A program made the translations under genes and the position numbers. Below the pieces are notes generated by a model. The model searched no databases, was not told where the DNA came from, and was given only the letters and a program-made list of their open reading frames with translations. This document shows, piece after piece, positions 1 to 6,878 of a stretch of 55,372 bases of DNA (position 1 is its first letter; each line of letters begins with the position of its first letter). The DNA comes from Bacillota bacterium (GTDB lineage Bacteria; Bacillota; UBA4882; UBA10575), in assembly GCA_012727425.1 (NCBI GenBank), contig JAAYHQ010000032.1:1-55372 (forward strand). The letters are read 5' to 3'.

Positions 1-194
1 ATCATAATTCCGAAATCGCAAACCCCATTGGCCACGGCACCCGCCACCAAAAAGGCGTAATCCGGATAATCACAGGCCTCCGGTTGGTAACAACCGTAAT
101 CCTGGCATTCGTGGCCCAGTTCCTCCTGGATATAGACTTTCAATTTCTCTTTCAACGCATAGCCGCCATGGTCACCTGCAATCGCGATCTTCAT
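1..194 (-). CDS. rpiB: Ribose-5-phosphate isomerase B-like protein, 3' end cut by window edge
   Basis: The first 64 residues of an RpiB/LacA/LacB-family isomerase are visible; the gene runs off the left edge. The N-terminus (MKIAIAGDHGGYALKEKL) has the family GDHGG substrate-binding loop at residues 7-11, followed by the CDYPDYA segment that matches the VDYPDYA region of RpiB. The family interconverts ribose-5-P and ribulose-5-P or other aldose/ketose phosphates in the cytoplasm. Its ATG overlaps the TGA of the upstream microcompartment vertex gene in an ATGA junction, so the two are translationally coupled. That pairing suggests a microcompartment-associated isomerase rather than the housekeeping copy; this is inference. 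Substrate cannot be fixed from this fragment. Confidence 0.88.
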   Translation of the reverse strand, partial: MKIAIAGDHGGYALKEKLKVYIQEELGHECQDYGCYQPEACDYPDYAFLVAGAVANGVCDFGIM

Positions 195-505
195 CCGTCC
201 GCCTCCTCCTGTCTTCCTTTCGCAAAGATCTTTTTCCCTTCAATATCAATGAAATCTACTATGGCCATGATCGTGGCATCGACCGGTGTGTTATTGGTCA
301 AGATGGTTTGCCGGGCGGAACTACCCCCAACGACCAGAACAATCTCGGAAAGGCCGGCCCCAACCGCATCAATTGCCACCACCGGTTTCCCCTCATCCTC
401 TAACGTCAACAGGCTAACCGGCTGCACAATCTGCATTTTAAGCCCTTTTAACTTTTCGTCCTTCTTCGTACTGACCACTGTACCGATTACTCTCCCTGCG
501 TACAT
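191..505 (-). CDS. eutN: EutN/CcmL-family bacterial microcompartment vertex (pentamer) protein
   Basis: This 104-residue protein is the length of EutN/CcmL (BMC-P) proteins, which form pentamers that cap the vertices of bacterial microcompartment shells. The N-terminus (MYAGRVIGTVVSTKKDEKL) and the middle segments KMQIVQPV, VAIDAVGAGLSEIVLVVGGSSAR and DATIMAIVDFID follow the family pattern. The start ATG has a TAGGAGGA ribosome binding site seven bases upstream (513-520). It is the first visible gene of a leftward unit with the rpiB-like gene overlapping its stop codon. Hexameric shell proteins and the signature enzyme would lie beyond the left edge. Confidence 0.92.
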   Translation of the reverse strand: MYAGRVIGTVVSTKKDEKLKGLKMQIVQPVSLLTLEDEGKPVVAIDAVGAGLSEIVLVVGGSSARQTILTNNTPVDATIMAIVDFIDIEGKKIFAKGRQEEADG

Positions 506-567
506 TAAATTATCCTCCTACTAGGGCGCCGTATTTTTTACTGAAAATTTGTTAATGAGATGTTTTA

Positions 568-672
568 CATATGTCCATTCGCAGTACTATATTCGACCTG
601 CTTTATTAATATCCTCCTTTTTTACAAAATTTTTTTATCAAAAGATAAAATGTGTTTTTAGCATATGTCCAT
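568..672. repeat. Two 11-bp direct repeats upstream of eutN
   Basis: CATATGTCCAT occurs at 568-578 and again at 662-672, 94 bases apart, both upstream of eutN. Similar bases flank both copies (TTCGCAG after the first, GCAGG after the second). Each copy contains the palindrome CATATG. They could be binding sites for a regulator of the microcompartment operon, but nothing here proves it. Confidence 0.4.
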
Positions 673-781
673 GCAGGTGCTGAAGCGTCAACTCCGAAAA
701 AACGATGAAAGAAAATCCGCTGTTCACAGTAGTTTAACAAATAAAAAAGGGACGGCCCCTAGTCACCAACACCATCTCCCG

Positions 782-815
782 ATTGTCAACCCGATATTTA
801 TTTGTGGTTGACAAT
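782..815. promoter_or_regulatory. BirA operator upstream of bioY
   Basis: A perfect 10-base inverted repeat, ATTGTCAACC at 782-791 and GGTTGACAAT at 806-815, is separated by 14 bases. This matches the arrangement of BirA (biotin protein ligase/repressor) operators in Gram-positive bacteria. The right arm contains the -35 hexamer of the bioY promoter, so a bound repressor would block RNA polymerase directly when biotin is plentiful. Confidence 0.9.
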
Positions 816-836
816 TAGGGAAAAATAGACCATAAT
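808..836 (+). promoter_or_regulatory. Sigma-A promoter of the bioY operon
   Basis: The -35 hexamer TTGACA (808-813) is separated by 17 bases from the -10 hexamer CATAAT (831-836). Transcription should start near 843, about 40 bases before the bioY start codon. The -35 element sits inside the right half of the BirA operator. Confidence 0.85.
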
Positions 837-885
837 GAATTATAATTCCATAGTTTAGTGTGTATATAAGGAGGAGCTTTTCCAG

Positions 886-1473
886 ATGGGTCAAGCAAAA
901 CCGTTTAAATCACTACCAACACTAAAAGAGGCCCAGACCGGGGTCGATCTACGGATGACCGTCAACGTTGCCCTGTTTACCGCCCTGATCATCATTGGCG
1001 GCTACATAAGTATACCGCTGCCGGTCGGCCCTGTGCCCATTGTCTTGGCGGATTTCTTTGTTATGGTTACCGGACTTTTCCTCGGTTGGAAAGGGGGATT
1101 GACCGCGGTGGCGCTCTATCTTTTCCTGGGCCTCCTTGGGCTGCCCGTCTTTGCCGGCGGCGCTTCCGGACTAGCCGTGCTGTTTGGTCCGACGGGTGGT
1201 TTTTTATTTGGATACTTGTTGCTCGTCGGTGCCGTGGGTTTGCCGGCAAACAAAGAAAAACTGTCCCTGGGCAAAGCGCTCACGGCTTTAACCGTCGGGA
1301 ATCTGCTGCTCTATAGTGTTGGGGTGCCATGGTTGAAAGCAGTGCTCCAGTGCGGTTGGGGTGCCGCTATGGCCGCCGGACTGGTTCCCTTCATTCCGGG
1401 TACCGTGATTAAGATCATCGTGGCCGTTGCTTTGGCCCGTGTTCTGCGCCCCCGTTTCCAACCAGGCTACTAA
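886..1473 (+). CDS. bioY: BioY biotin transporter S component
   Basis: This 195-residue membrane protein is the substrate-binding S component of an energy-coupling-factor biotin importer. It has about six hydrophobic segments. The loop PLPVGPVPI (44-52) and the glycine-rich GLPVFAGG and FGPTGGFLFGY segments (about 85-110) are BioY hallmarks. The ATG follows AAGGAGGA (868-875) at ten bases. It lies first in an operon with a dedicated ATPase and T component and directly behind a BirA operator, so both sequence and regulation point to biotin. Confidence 0.95.
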   Translation: MGQAKPFKSLPTLKEAQTGVDLRMTVNVALFTALIIIGGYISIPLPVGPVPIVLADFFVMVTGLFLGWKGGLTAVALYLFLGLLGLPVFAGGASGLAVLFGPTGGFLFGYLLLVGAVGLPANKEKLSLGKALTALTVGNLLLYSVGVPWLKAVLQCGWGAAMAAGLVPFIPGTVIKIIVAVALARVLRPRFQPGY

Positions 1474-1524
1474 ATCATTCCGTGAAAACGAATAATTATT
1501 TTCAAAGTGGGAGAAAGCAAAGCA

Positions 1525-2274
1525 ATGTCAATAATCGAAACACAAGACTTAACCCATATTTTCCCCGACGGGACCGTCGGTATTGAACAGATCAATTTAA
1601 AGATCAACGCCGGCGAATTTGTGATCATTGCCGGGGCCAACGGTTCAGGAAAAACCGTCTTCGCCCGCCACCTCAACGGCTTGCTTACACCGACCAAGGG
1701 TCAAGTGCTGCTCGACGGTCAACCCATAACCAAGAATTTAATCGAAGCCAGAAAAAAGGTCGGGCTGGTCTTCCAGGATCCCGACCGGCAGTTTGTGGGT
1801 CAGACCGTCGCCGAAGAAGTTGCTTTTGGTCCCGAAAACCTTAATCTGCCCCCTGCGCAAGTAGATTCAATTGTCAAAGCATCCTTGGCTTTAGTCGGCC
1901 TAAGCCGGTTTTCCCACCAAAGTCCCCGTGTTCTTTCGGGCGGCTTAAAGCGCAAACTGGCCATCGCCGGGGTCTTGGCCATGAAACCGCAGATCATCAT
2001 CCTGGATGAACCCTTTACCGGTCTCGACTATCCTGGAGTGGTTCAAATTCTGCAACAAATCTTACGCCTCCATGCCGCGGGCCATACGATCCTGTTGATC
2101 ACCCATGAGCTCGAAAAGGTGCTGGCCCATGCGGGCCGGCTGGTCATCTTCTACCAAGGGAGATTGGTGGCGGACGGCAGGCCAGAAGCCGTCGTCCATG
2201 GAGTGGAAAGGTATGGCGTTCGCATGCCTTTGCGGAAGGGCGAGGAGGTTAAAGAACTGTCATGGCTGAAATGA
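1525..2274 (+). CDS. bioM: ECF transporter ATPase for biotin uptake (BioM-like)
   Basis: This ABC ATPase powers the BioY importer. Counting from the ATG at 1525 (249 residues), the Walker A motif GANGSGKT is at 37-44, the Q-loop Gln at 84, the signature LSGGLKR at 138-144 and Walker B IIILDEP at 157-163. The acidic FGPENL segment after the Q-loop is typical of ECF A components. A GTG at 1507 would add six residues, but GGGAGA (1509-1514) serves as ribosome binding site only for the ATG at 1525. It is the single A component of this operon, so this looks like a dedicated (group I) transporter distinct from the shared EcfA1/A2 at 37852-39482. Confidence 0.9.
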   Translation: MSIIETQDLTHIFPDGTVGIEQINLKINAGEFVIIAGANGSGKTVFARHLNGLLTPTKGQVLLDGQPITKNLIEARKKVGLVFQDPDRQFVGQTVAEEVAFGPENLNLPPAQVDSIVKASLALVGLSRFSHQSPRVLSGGLKRKLAIAGVLAMKPQIIILDEPFTGLDYPGVVQILQQILRLHAAGHTILLITHELEKVLAHAGRLVIFYQGRLVADGRPEAVVHGVERYGVRMPLRKGEEVKELSWLK

Positions 2275-3029
2275 CTCTCTTCCGTTATCTGCACCGGGAT
2301 ACCGTCTTACACCGGATGGATGGCCGCCTAAAGCTGGGCTCGATGCTGCTGCTCAGTGTGTCCGCCAGTTTAGCCGGCGCATTACGCCACTATTTAGTAC
2401 TGTTCTGCCTTCTCTGCATCGCTTTACGTGTGGCCAAACTCCCTTGGGCGGCCTTGTTGAAGGAACTAAAGTTTTTCGCCCTCATCATTTGGGTGGTTCT
2501 CAGCATTAACGCCACTACCATCCCCGGGGACCCCATCCCCAACCTGCCACTGCCCGGCGTTACTGTCCAAGGCGTTATTACCGGTCTCCGCTTTGCCGGC
2601 CGGTTAATCAACATTATTCTAATCTGTGTCGTTACCACCGGAACCACACCTTTACGAACCTTGCGGCACGTTATTGAATGGTGCTTGCGCCCGCTTCCTT
2701 TTGTCCCGGAGGTAAGGATTGCAACCATGATCCAGCTCACTTTTGCACTAATCCCCGTGCTCTTTATCGAATTTGCCGAAATGAGCCGCGCCCAAAAGGC
2801 CCGTTGTCTTGAGGTGCGGAAAAATCCCATCAAGCGCATGTATTATACGGTTTTGCCCTTCCTCGAACAGACACTGCACCGTACCGATCAGATCGTAGAG
2901 GCCATGGAAGCGAGGGGTTATTCGGAAATACGGACCAAAGCCGCGTTTAAAAGCAAAACCAGCGACTGGCTCATCTTCACCCTATGCCTCTTCGTTTTCC
3001 TTGTGATTGTGTTTACCAAAAGGGGGTGA
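2262..3029 (+). CDS. bioN: ECF transporter T component (BioN-like)
   Basis: This 255-residue integral membrane protein is the transmembrane coupling subunit that links BioY to its ATPase. It has several hydrophobic segments and a cytoplasmic region carrying the two coupling Ala-Arg motifs of EcfT proteins, A180-R181 (AQKARCLE) and A217-R218-G219 (MEARGYSE). The start overlaps the end of the ATPase gene by 13 bases, indicating translational coupling and matched stoichiometry. Confidence 0.92.
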   Translation: MAEMTLFRYLHRDTVLHRMDGRLKLGSMLLLSVSASLAGALRHYLVLFCLLCIALRVAKLPWAALLKELKFFALIIWVVLSINATTIPGDPIPNLPLPGVTVQGVITGLRFAGRLINIILICVVTTGTTPLRTLRHVIEWCLRPLPFVPEVRIATMIQLTFALIPVLFIEFAEMSRAQKARCLEVRKNPIKRMYYTVLPFLEQTLHRTDQIVEAMEARGYSEIRTKAAFKSKTSDWLIFTLCLFVFLVIVFTKRG

Positions 3030-3035
3030 GGGGAG

Positions 3036-3446
3036 GTGGCGTTCCCACTAAAAATTCGCGCCCATCATCTTCTCTGTCTGCAAGGATTTCAGGGTTTTGG
3101 CTATAATGACGCTTTTGTCGATCATTTGCAAGAAATCGTCACAAAACTAAAAAACCACCCCGACTTGCTGATCGAGGTGGTTACTACTTGCGATACCGTC
3201 TGTAGCGGGTGTCCCCATTGTCGGGAAGCGGAATGCCGGCAAGATGAGGGAACCGAGCACCAAATGGAAATGTTGGATTTGGCCGTCCTCAAAAAGACGG
3301 GGCTCGAAGCAAACCAAACGGCCACGGCAGAATGGTTTTTCACGAAGATAAACACCACATTTTCCACCCGCGCCCAACGGGCCATGCTCTGCGGGGACTG
3401 CCAATGGAGTCCGGTCTGCACGTGGTATCTGGGGAGTTGTCCGTGA
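3036..3446 (+). CDS. DUF1284 cysteine-rich protein
   Basis: This 136-residue soluble protein matches the DUF1284 pattern: an N-terminal RAHHLLCLQGF block (8-18) and many cysteines. C52, C56, C59, C62 and C67 form one cluster and C119, C122, C128 and C135 another, which could ligate an iron-sulfur cluster or zinc. The start is GTG at 3036, six bases after the bioN stop, with purine-rich GAGGGGAG directly upstream. Its place as last gene of the biotin importer operon is visible; any role in biotin use (for example an Fe-S related step) is inference. The family has no established function that I know of. Confidence 0.8.
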   Translation: MAFPLKIRAHHLLCLQGFQGFGYNDAFVDHLQEIVTKLKNHPDLLIEVVTTCDTVCSGCPHCREAECRQDEGTEHQMEMLDLAVLKKTGLEANQTATAEWFFTKINTTFSTRAQRAMLCGDCQWSPVCTWYLGSCP

Positions 3447-3449
3447 CCG

Positions 3450-4415
3450 CTACCGGACCTGGTTGATAAAACCAACGACCTCTTTTTCGTAGTTTTCAGG
3501 ATCATCAAAAAAGACATCGGCGTGGGCACTGTCTTCAACCGTATACATCCTTTTCTTACCGTGGGGAACAGCCGCATAAAGATCGCGCCCCATAAAATAC
3601 GGGGTGACCACATCAGCCCGGCTGTGGATGACCAAAACCGGTACTTGTGTTTTTCCAATGTGCCGGGCAACTTCGGCATCCTCATAGGAAAACCCCAGTT
3701 TCCACCGGGTCATCAGGTTTCCCATGGCCATTAAAAAACCAACCGGAATCCCCCCCAAATCCATGTTCGCCATTCCCTCGGCCATCATCTGGCGCATGCT
3801 GCTGACCGGTGAGTCGATAATCGCAAAATCCAGGTTGGCATTGGCATGGGGGGACCCGAGATAAATACCGACCGTGGCCCCGCCATAGGATACGCCCCAG
3901 GCCCCAATCTTCTTCCCTGCACTGAGCTTGGTTTTTACATAATCCACATAATCGCGGAGATCGTGACTTTCCAGATAACCGAAGGTGGTGTACGGTGCCG
4001 TATTCTCCCCCGCGCTCCGTTGATCGTAGGCCACCACATTGTAACCGTTTTTCAGAAATACCTCGGCCCAAGGATAAACAGAAATCCGGCTGCCGCCAAG
4101 GCCGTGAACCATGATGACCGTATCCTCATCCCAGTTCCCGTCAACGCTGATGAAGTCGGCAGGGATGAGATGGCCGTCCAAGGTCGATGGGATCGAAACC
4201 GTTTCAATAATGTACTCTTCTTTGAAGTGCGCTAAAGCAAAACCTCTTTCCTGCAAAAAAGATTCCATCCGCGCGGAACTGGTTGCCTCATTCGTCGACA
4301 ACTGCATGGCGCTTTTAAAGACGGCAACGCCGGTATAATAGCAAACCGCCAGACCAAGAAGGAAGAGAAGAACCACCCCCGTTATCACCATAAACCTCTT
4401 TTTTTTCGCTGTCAC
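3450..4415 (-). CDS. Membrane-anchored alpha/beta hydrolase
   Basis: This is a serine hydrolase of the alpha/beta fold with an N-terminal membrane anchor. Counting from the ATG at 4439 (329 residues), the hydrophobic helix is at 17-36, the nucleophile elbow GVSYGG places Ser at 184, and the likely acid and base are D276 (SRADVVTP) and H306 (SAHADVF). HGLGGS at 112-117 would supply the oxyanion hole. The more likely start is GTG at 4415, because AAGGAG (4427-4432) lies 11 bases upstream of it and inside the longer reading frame. The substrate is unknown; relatives are annotated as esterases or acyl hydrolases. It converges on the DUF1284 gene with only three bases between stop codons. Confidence 0.85.
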   Translation of the reverse strand: MTAKKKRFMVITGVVLLFLLGLAVCYYTGVAVFKSAMQLSTNEATSSARMESFLQERGFALAHFKEEYIIETVSIPSTLDGHLIPADFISVDGNWDEDTVIMVHGLGGSRISVYPWAEVFLKNGYNVVAYDQRSAGENTAPYTTFGYLESHDLRDYVDYVKTKLSAGKKIGAWGVSYGGATVGIYLGSPHANANLDFAIIDSPVSSMRQMMAEGMANMDLGGIPVGFLMAMGNLMTRWKLGFSYEDAEVARHIGKTQVPVLVIHSRADVVTPYFMGRDLYAAVPHGKKRMYTVEDSAHADVFFDDPENYEKEVVGFINQVR

Positions 4416-4533
4416 CCTGCACGCCACTCCTTCTCTCATGAAGCCAAGAAGGGCTCACGTCCCCACTTTGCTTCCGCCGCCGGCCAACGCTCCGGCAAAG
4501 CTCACGTCCTCCCGTTTTTCTTCCTTGACGGAT

Positions 4534-4653
4534 TTAAAACACCCCAAACTTCAAGTTGAGACTGGTAACAACACCTTTTAGGTCCTCGTCGGTAATTCCG
4601 GACAAATTCACGCCATCAATATACCGGTAACCCACGCCCAAACTTGCCCGGAA
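4534..4653 (-). pseudogene. C-terminal fragment of an outer-membrane beta-barrel-like protein
   Basis: Read on the minus strand, the 39 codons before the TAA at 4534-4536 encode FRASLGVGYRYIDGVNLSG followed by ITDEDLKGVVTSLNLKFGVF. Alternating hydrophobic and polar residues and the terminal aromatic Phe are typical of the last strands of an outer-membrane beta barrel. Nine codons further upstream the frame meets a stop, and no start codon with a ribosome binding site is present, so only the 3' end of a gene remains. The assignment rests on pattern alone. Confidence 0.4.
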
Positions 4654-4791
4654 ATTAGTTCTACATATCAATGGTCTTTATCCATCGGTGTATGTTAGCA
4701 ACCCGCTTTATCCAGGCCTCTCTGGAAATTGTTGCTATAAACATATATTACCATCGATTATTTCCCAAGACAAGGTGTATTTGGCCAATAT

Positions 4792-4827
4792 AAAAGCCTT
4801 GGTTTCTGATCAGAAACCAAGGCTTTT
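4792..4827. terminator. Perfect palindromic terminator after the V-ATPase operon
   Basis: A 36-base perfect palindrome starts with AAAAGCCTTGGTTTCTGA and is flanked by T-rich sequence on both strands. It sits 10 bases past the stop codon of the V-ATPase D subunit gene and would end that leftward operon. It could also stop rightward transcription. Confidence 0.88.
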
Positions 4828-4837
4828 TGGTAGGCAA

Positions 4838-5461
4838 TTACCTGTTTCGCACAATATCTTTAACCTTCATCAACCGGACCAGGTTAGCCCGTTCGTTCTC
4901 CTCCAGCTTCATGGTGATGTACTTAATCTGGGTCCGCAACTGGGGAATAAGCACATACTCCAAGGCGTTCACCCGGCGGCGGGTCCGTTCGATCTCGGCC
5001 GCCATCAACTCAACGGTCTTCTCCACCTGGGCCAGTTCGATCATGGTCTGAAAACTGTTGGCCAAAAGGTCGATGGCCTCATCAAACTCGGCCGAGGTTT
5101 CGGTCATTCCAAAACCGTTGCCCAAAGCGGGTGTCATCGCCAGTTGAAAGAGGGGTACTTCCACACCCATCCGGGAAACGGTCCTTGCTTGCAACGCCGC
5201 TTCCCCCCGGGAAGTAGTAATCGCCGCTTCCAAAACCGACCGGGAGATGACGGCTCGCGCCATGGCCAACCCACCAAGGGCCGTATCTAGGTTCTCCTCC
5301 ACTTGCCGGCGTAAGTTCCGGTTCTCTTCCACCAAGTCGAAGAAGTCTTTCATCAACTCGTCCAGTTTATCTTTGAGCAGCTTATGGCCACGCACCGCCG
5401 TCGCCAACCGCTTCTTGAGCCGTGTCAACTCCATCCGGTTTGGGTTCACCCGGATCTCCAA
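4838..5461 (-). CDS. ntpD: V-type ATPase subunit D
   Basis: The D subunit is the central rotor shaft of the V1 sector, turning inside the A3B3 hexamer. The protein is almost entirely long coiled coil, with the family N-terminus (VNPNRMELTRLKKRLATAVRG) and a C-terminal helix ending VRLMKVKDIVRN. A TTG at 5461 is the best start because GGGGGTGAT lies seven bases before it; an upstream in-frame TTG at 5476 lies within that ribosome binding site. It is the last gene of the operon, 43 bases after the B subunit gene. Confidence 0.92.
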   Translation of the reverse strand: MEIRVNPNRMELTRLKKRLATAVRGHKLLKDKLDELMKDFFDLVEENRNLRRQVEENLDTALGGLAMARAVISRSVLEAAITTSRGEAALQARTVSRMGVEVPLFQLAMTPALGNGFGMTETSAEFDEAIDLLANSFQTMIELAQVEKTVELMAAEIERTRRRVNALEYVLIPQLRTQIKYITMKLEENERANLVRLMKVKDIVRNR

Positions 5462-5504
5462 TCGATCACCCCCCAAGGCCTGAAGTAGTAATTTCTGCTC
5501 TGCC

Positions 5505-6878
5505 CTACGCTTCCGGGTAGTACTTATCGAGATACTCTTGGCGAATCCGCTTCAATTCACCCCGTGGGATAAGGCGTAACAACTCCCAGCCGAGGTCAAG
5601 GGTCTCTTCGATACTGCGGTTTTCCTCAAACCCTTGCCGTACATAACGGTCTTCAAACTCATCGGCAAAAGCGGCAAACTTCTTATCCAGATCGGTCAGG
5701 GCCGCTTCCCCAAGGATGACCGCCAAGTCCTTAGCCTCTTTCCCCCGGGCGTAAGCCGCAAAGAGCTGGTTCATGGTGTCCGCATGATCTTCGCGGGTCT
5801 TGCCGGCACCAATCCCCTTGTCCTTCAAACGCGAAAGCGACGGTAAGACATCAATGGGGGGATAGATTCCCTTCCGGTGGAGTTCGCGGCTGAGGATAAT
5901 CTGGCCTTCCGTAATATATCCGGTTAAGTCGGGAATGGGGTGGGTTTTATCGTCTTCCGGCATCGTCAGGATTGGAATCAGGGTAATAGACCCGTCAATC
6001 CCCTTAATCCGGCCCGCCCGTTCGTAAAGGGTCGCCAGGTCGGTGTAAAGGTAACCCGGATAACCCCGTCGCCCCGGCACTTCTTTCCGCGCCGCGGACA
6101 CTTCACGAAGGGCCTCGGCATAGTTGGTCATGTCGGTCAAGATCACCAGTACGTGCATGCCCAACTCAAAAGCCAAGTATTCCGCAGCGGTTAAGGCCAT
6201 CCGCGGGGTGGAGATCCGCTCAATGGCCGGGTCATTGGCCAGGTTCATGAAGAGAACCGCCCGTTCAATAGCGCCGGTCCGCCGGAAGTCAGAGATAAAA
6301 TAGTCGGCTTCTTCAAAAGTAATCCCCATCGCGCCAAAAACAACAGCAAAGCGTTCCCCCTGACCCCGCACCCTGGCTTGGCGGGCAATCTGTGCCGCCA
6401 GTTGGGCATGGGGCAAGCCGGAACCCGAAAAAATCGGCAGCTTCTGCCCGCGGACCAGTGTATTCAGGCCGTCAATCGCCGAAATTCCAGTCTGGATAAA
6501 TTCGGACGGATAATCTCTCATATACGGGTTGATCGGCGTCCCGTCGATATCCAATTTCATTTCGGGAATGATCGGTGCGCCTTTATCTTTCGGGCGTCCC
6601 ATGCCGTCAAAGACCCGCCCAAGGATGTCGGGGGAGACTCCCAGTTCAATACTGCGCCCCAAAAACCGGACACGACTGTCGTGCAGATTCAAGCCGGCCG
6701 ATCCTTCAAAGAGTTGGACCAGGGCTTTATCTTTATTGACTTCCAAGACGCGTCCCCGCCGGATCTCGCCACTGGCCAGCTGAATCTCGACCAGTTCCTC
6801 ATAATTGGCCGCGGCCACCTTATCCACTAACATCAACGGACCGACGACTTCCCGTACGGTACGGTATTCTTTCAACAT
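5505..6878 (-). CDS. ntpB: V-type ATPase subunit B
   Basis: The B subunit (457 residues) is the non-catalytic nucleotide-site partner of subunit A in the V1 head. The phosphate loop is replaced by [18 protein letters not shown], the degenerate loop of B subunits. The blocks [21 protein letters not shown] and [20 protein letters not shown] are also characteristic. Its ATG follows the TAG of subunit A without any intervening base, consistent with coupled translation and 1:1 stoichiometry. Confidence 0.96.
   Translation of the reverse strand: MLKEYRTVREVVGPLMLVDKVAAANYEELVEIQLASGEIRRGRVLEVNKDKALVQLFEGSAGLNLHDSRVRFLGRSIELGVSPDILGRVFDGMGRPKDKGAPIIPEMKLDIDGTPINPYMRDYPSEFIQTGISAIDGLNTLVRGQKLPIFSGSGLPHAQLAAQIARQARVRGQGERFAVVFGAMGITFEEADYFISDFRRTGAIERAVLFMNLANDPAIERISTPRMALTAAEYLAFELGMHVLVILTDMTNYAEALREVSAARKEVPGRRGYPGYLYTDLATLYERAGRIKGIDGSITLIPILTMPEDDKTHPIPDLTGYITEGQIILSRELHRKGIYPPIDVLPSLSRLKDKGIGAGKTREDHADTMNQLFAAYARGKEAKDLAVILGEAALTDLDKKFAAFADEFEDRYVRQGFEENRSIEETLDLGWELLRLIPRGELKRIRQEYLDKYYPEA

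Larger units (their letters stand above)
506..885. other. Divergent intergenic region between microcompartment and biotin operons
   Basis: 380 bases without a convincing gene separate eutN (leftward) from bioY (rightward). The right part holds the BirA operator and bioY promoter annotated separately. The left part is AT-rich and carries two copies of an 11-base sequence, CATATGTCCAT, at 568-578 and 662-672. A ribosome-binding-site-like GGAGGA at about 611-616 on the minus strand is not followed by a usable start codon. Confidence 0.7.
4440..4837. other. Gene-poor region between hydrolase and V-ATPase operon
   Basis: About 400 bases separate the hydrolase start from the end of the V-ATPase operon. 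They contain a decayed beta-barrel C-terminus (4534-4653) and the palindromic terminator (4792-4827), both annotated separately. A short repeat GCTCACGTCC occurs at about 4451 and 4500. I see no intact gene. Confidence 0.6.

Noticed and set aside
84-524. 146-codon plus-strand open frame
   Set aside because: It is antisense to eutN and rpiB, both clearly recognised families.
740-765. GGGACGGCCCC-like sequence resembling REP elements tied to RAYT transposases
   Set aside because: There is a single short copy with no second copy in the window and no transposase, so the resemblance is too weak.
671-811. 46-codon open frame (plus strand) starting ATG in the eutN-bioY intergenic region
   Set aside because: It has no ribosome binding site, no recognisable sequence, and its end runs through the BirA operator.
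3122-3685. Long minus-strand open frame across the DUF1284/hydrolase junction
   Set aside because: It is a shadow of DUF1284 and of the hydrolase in another frame.
4688-5290. 200-codon plus-strand open frame
   Set aside because: It runs antisense through V-ATPase subunit D and the terminator and resembles no protein family.
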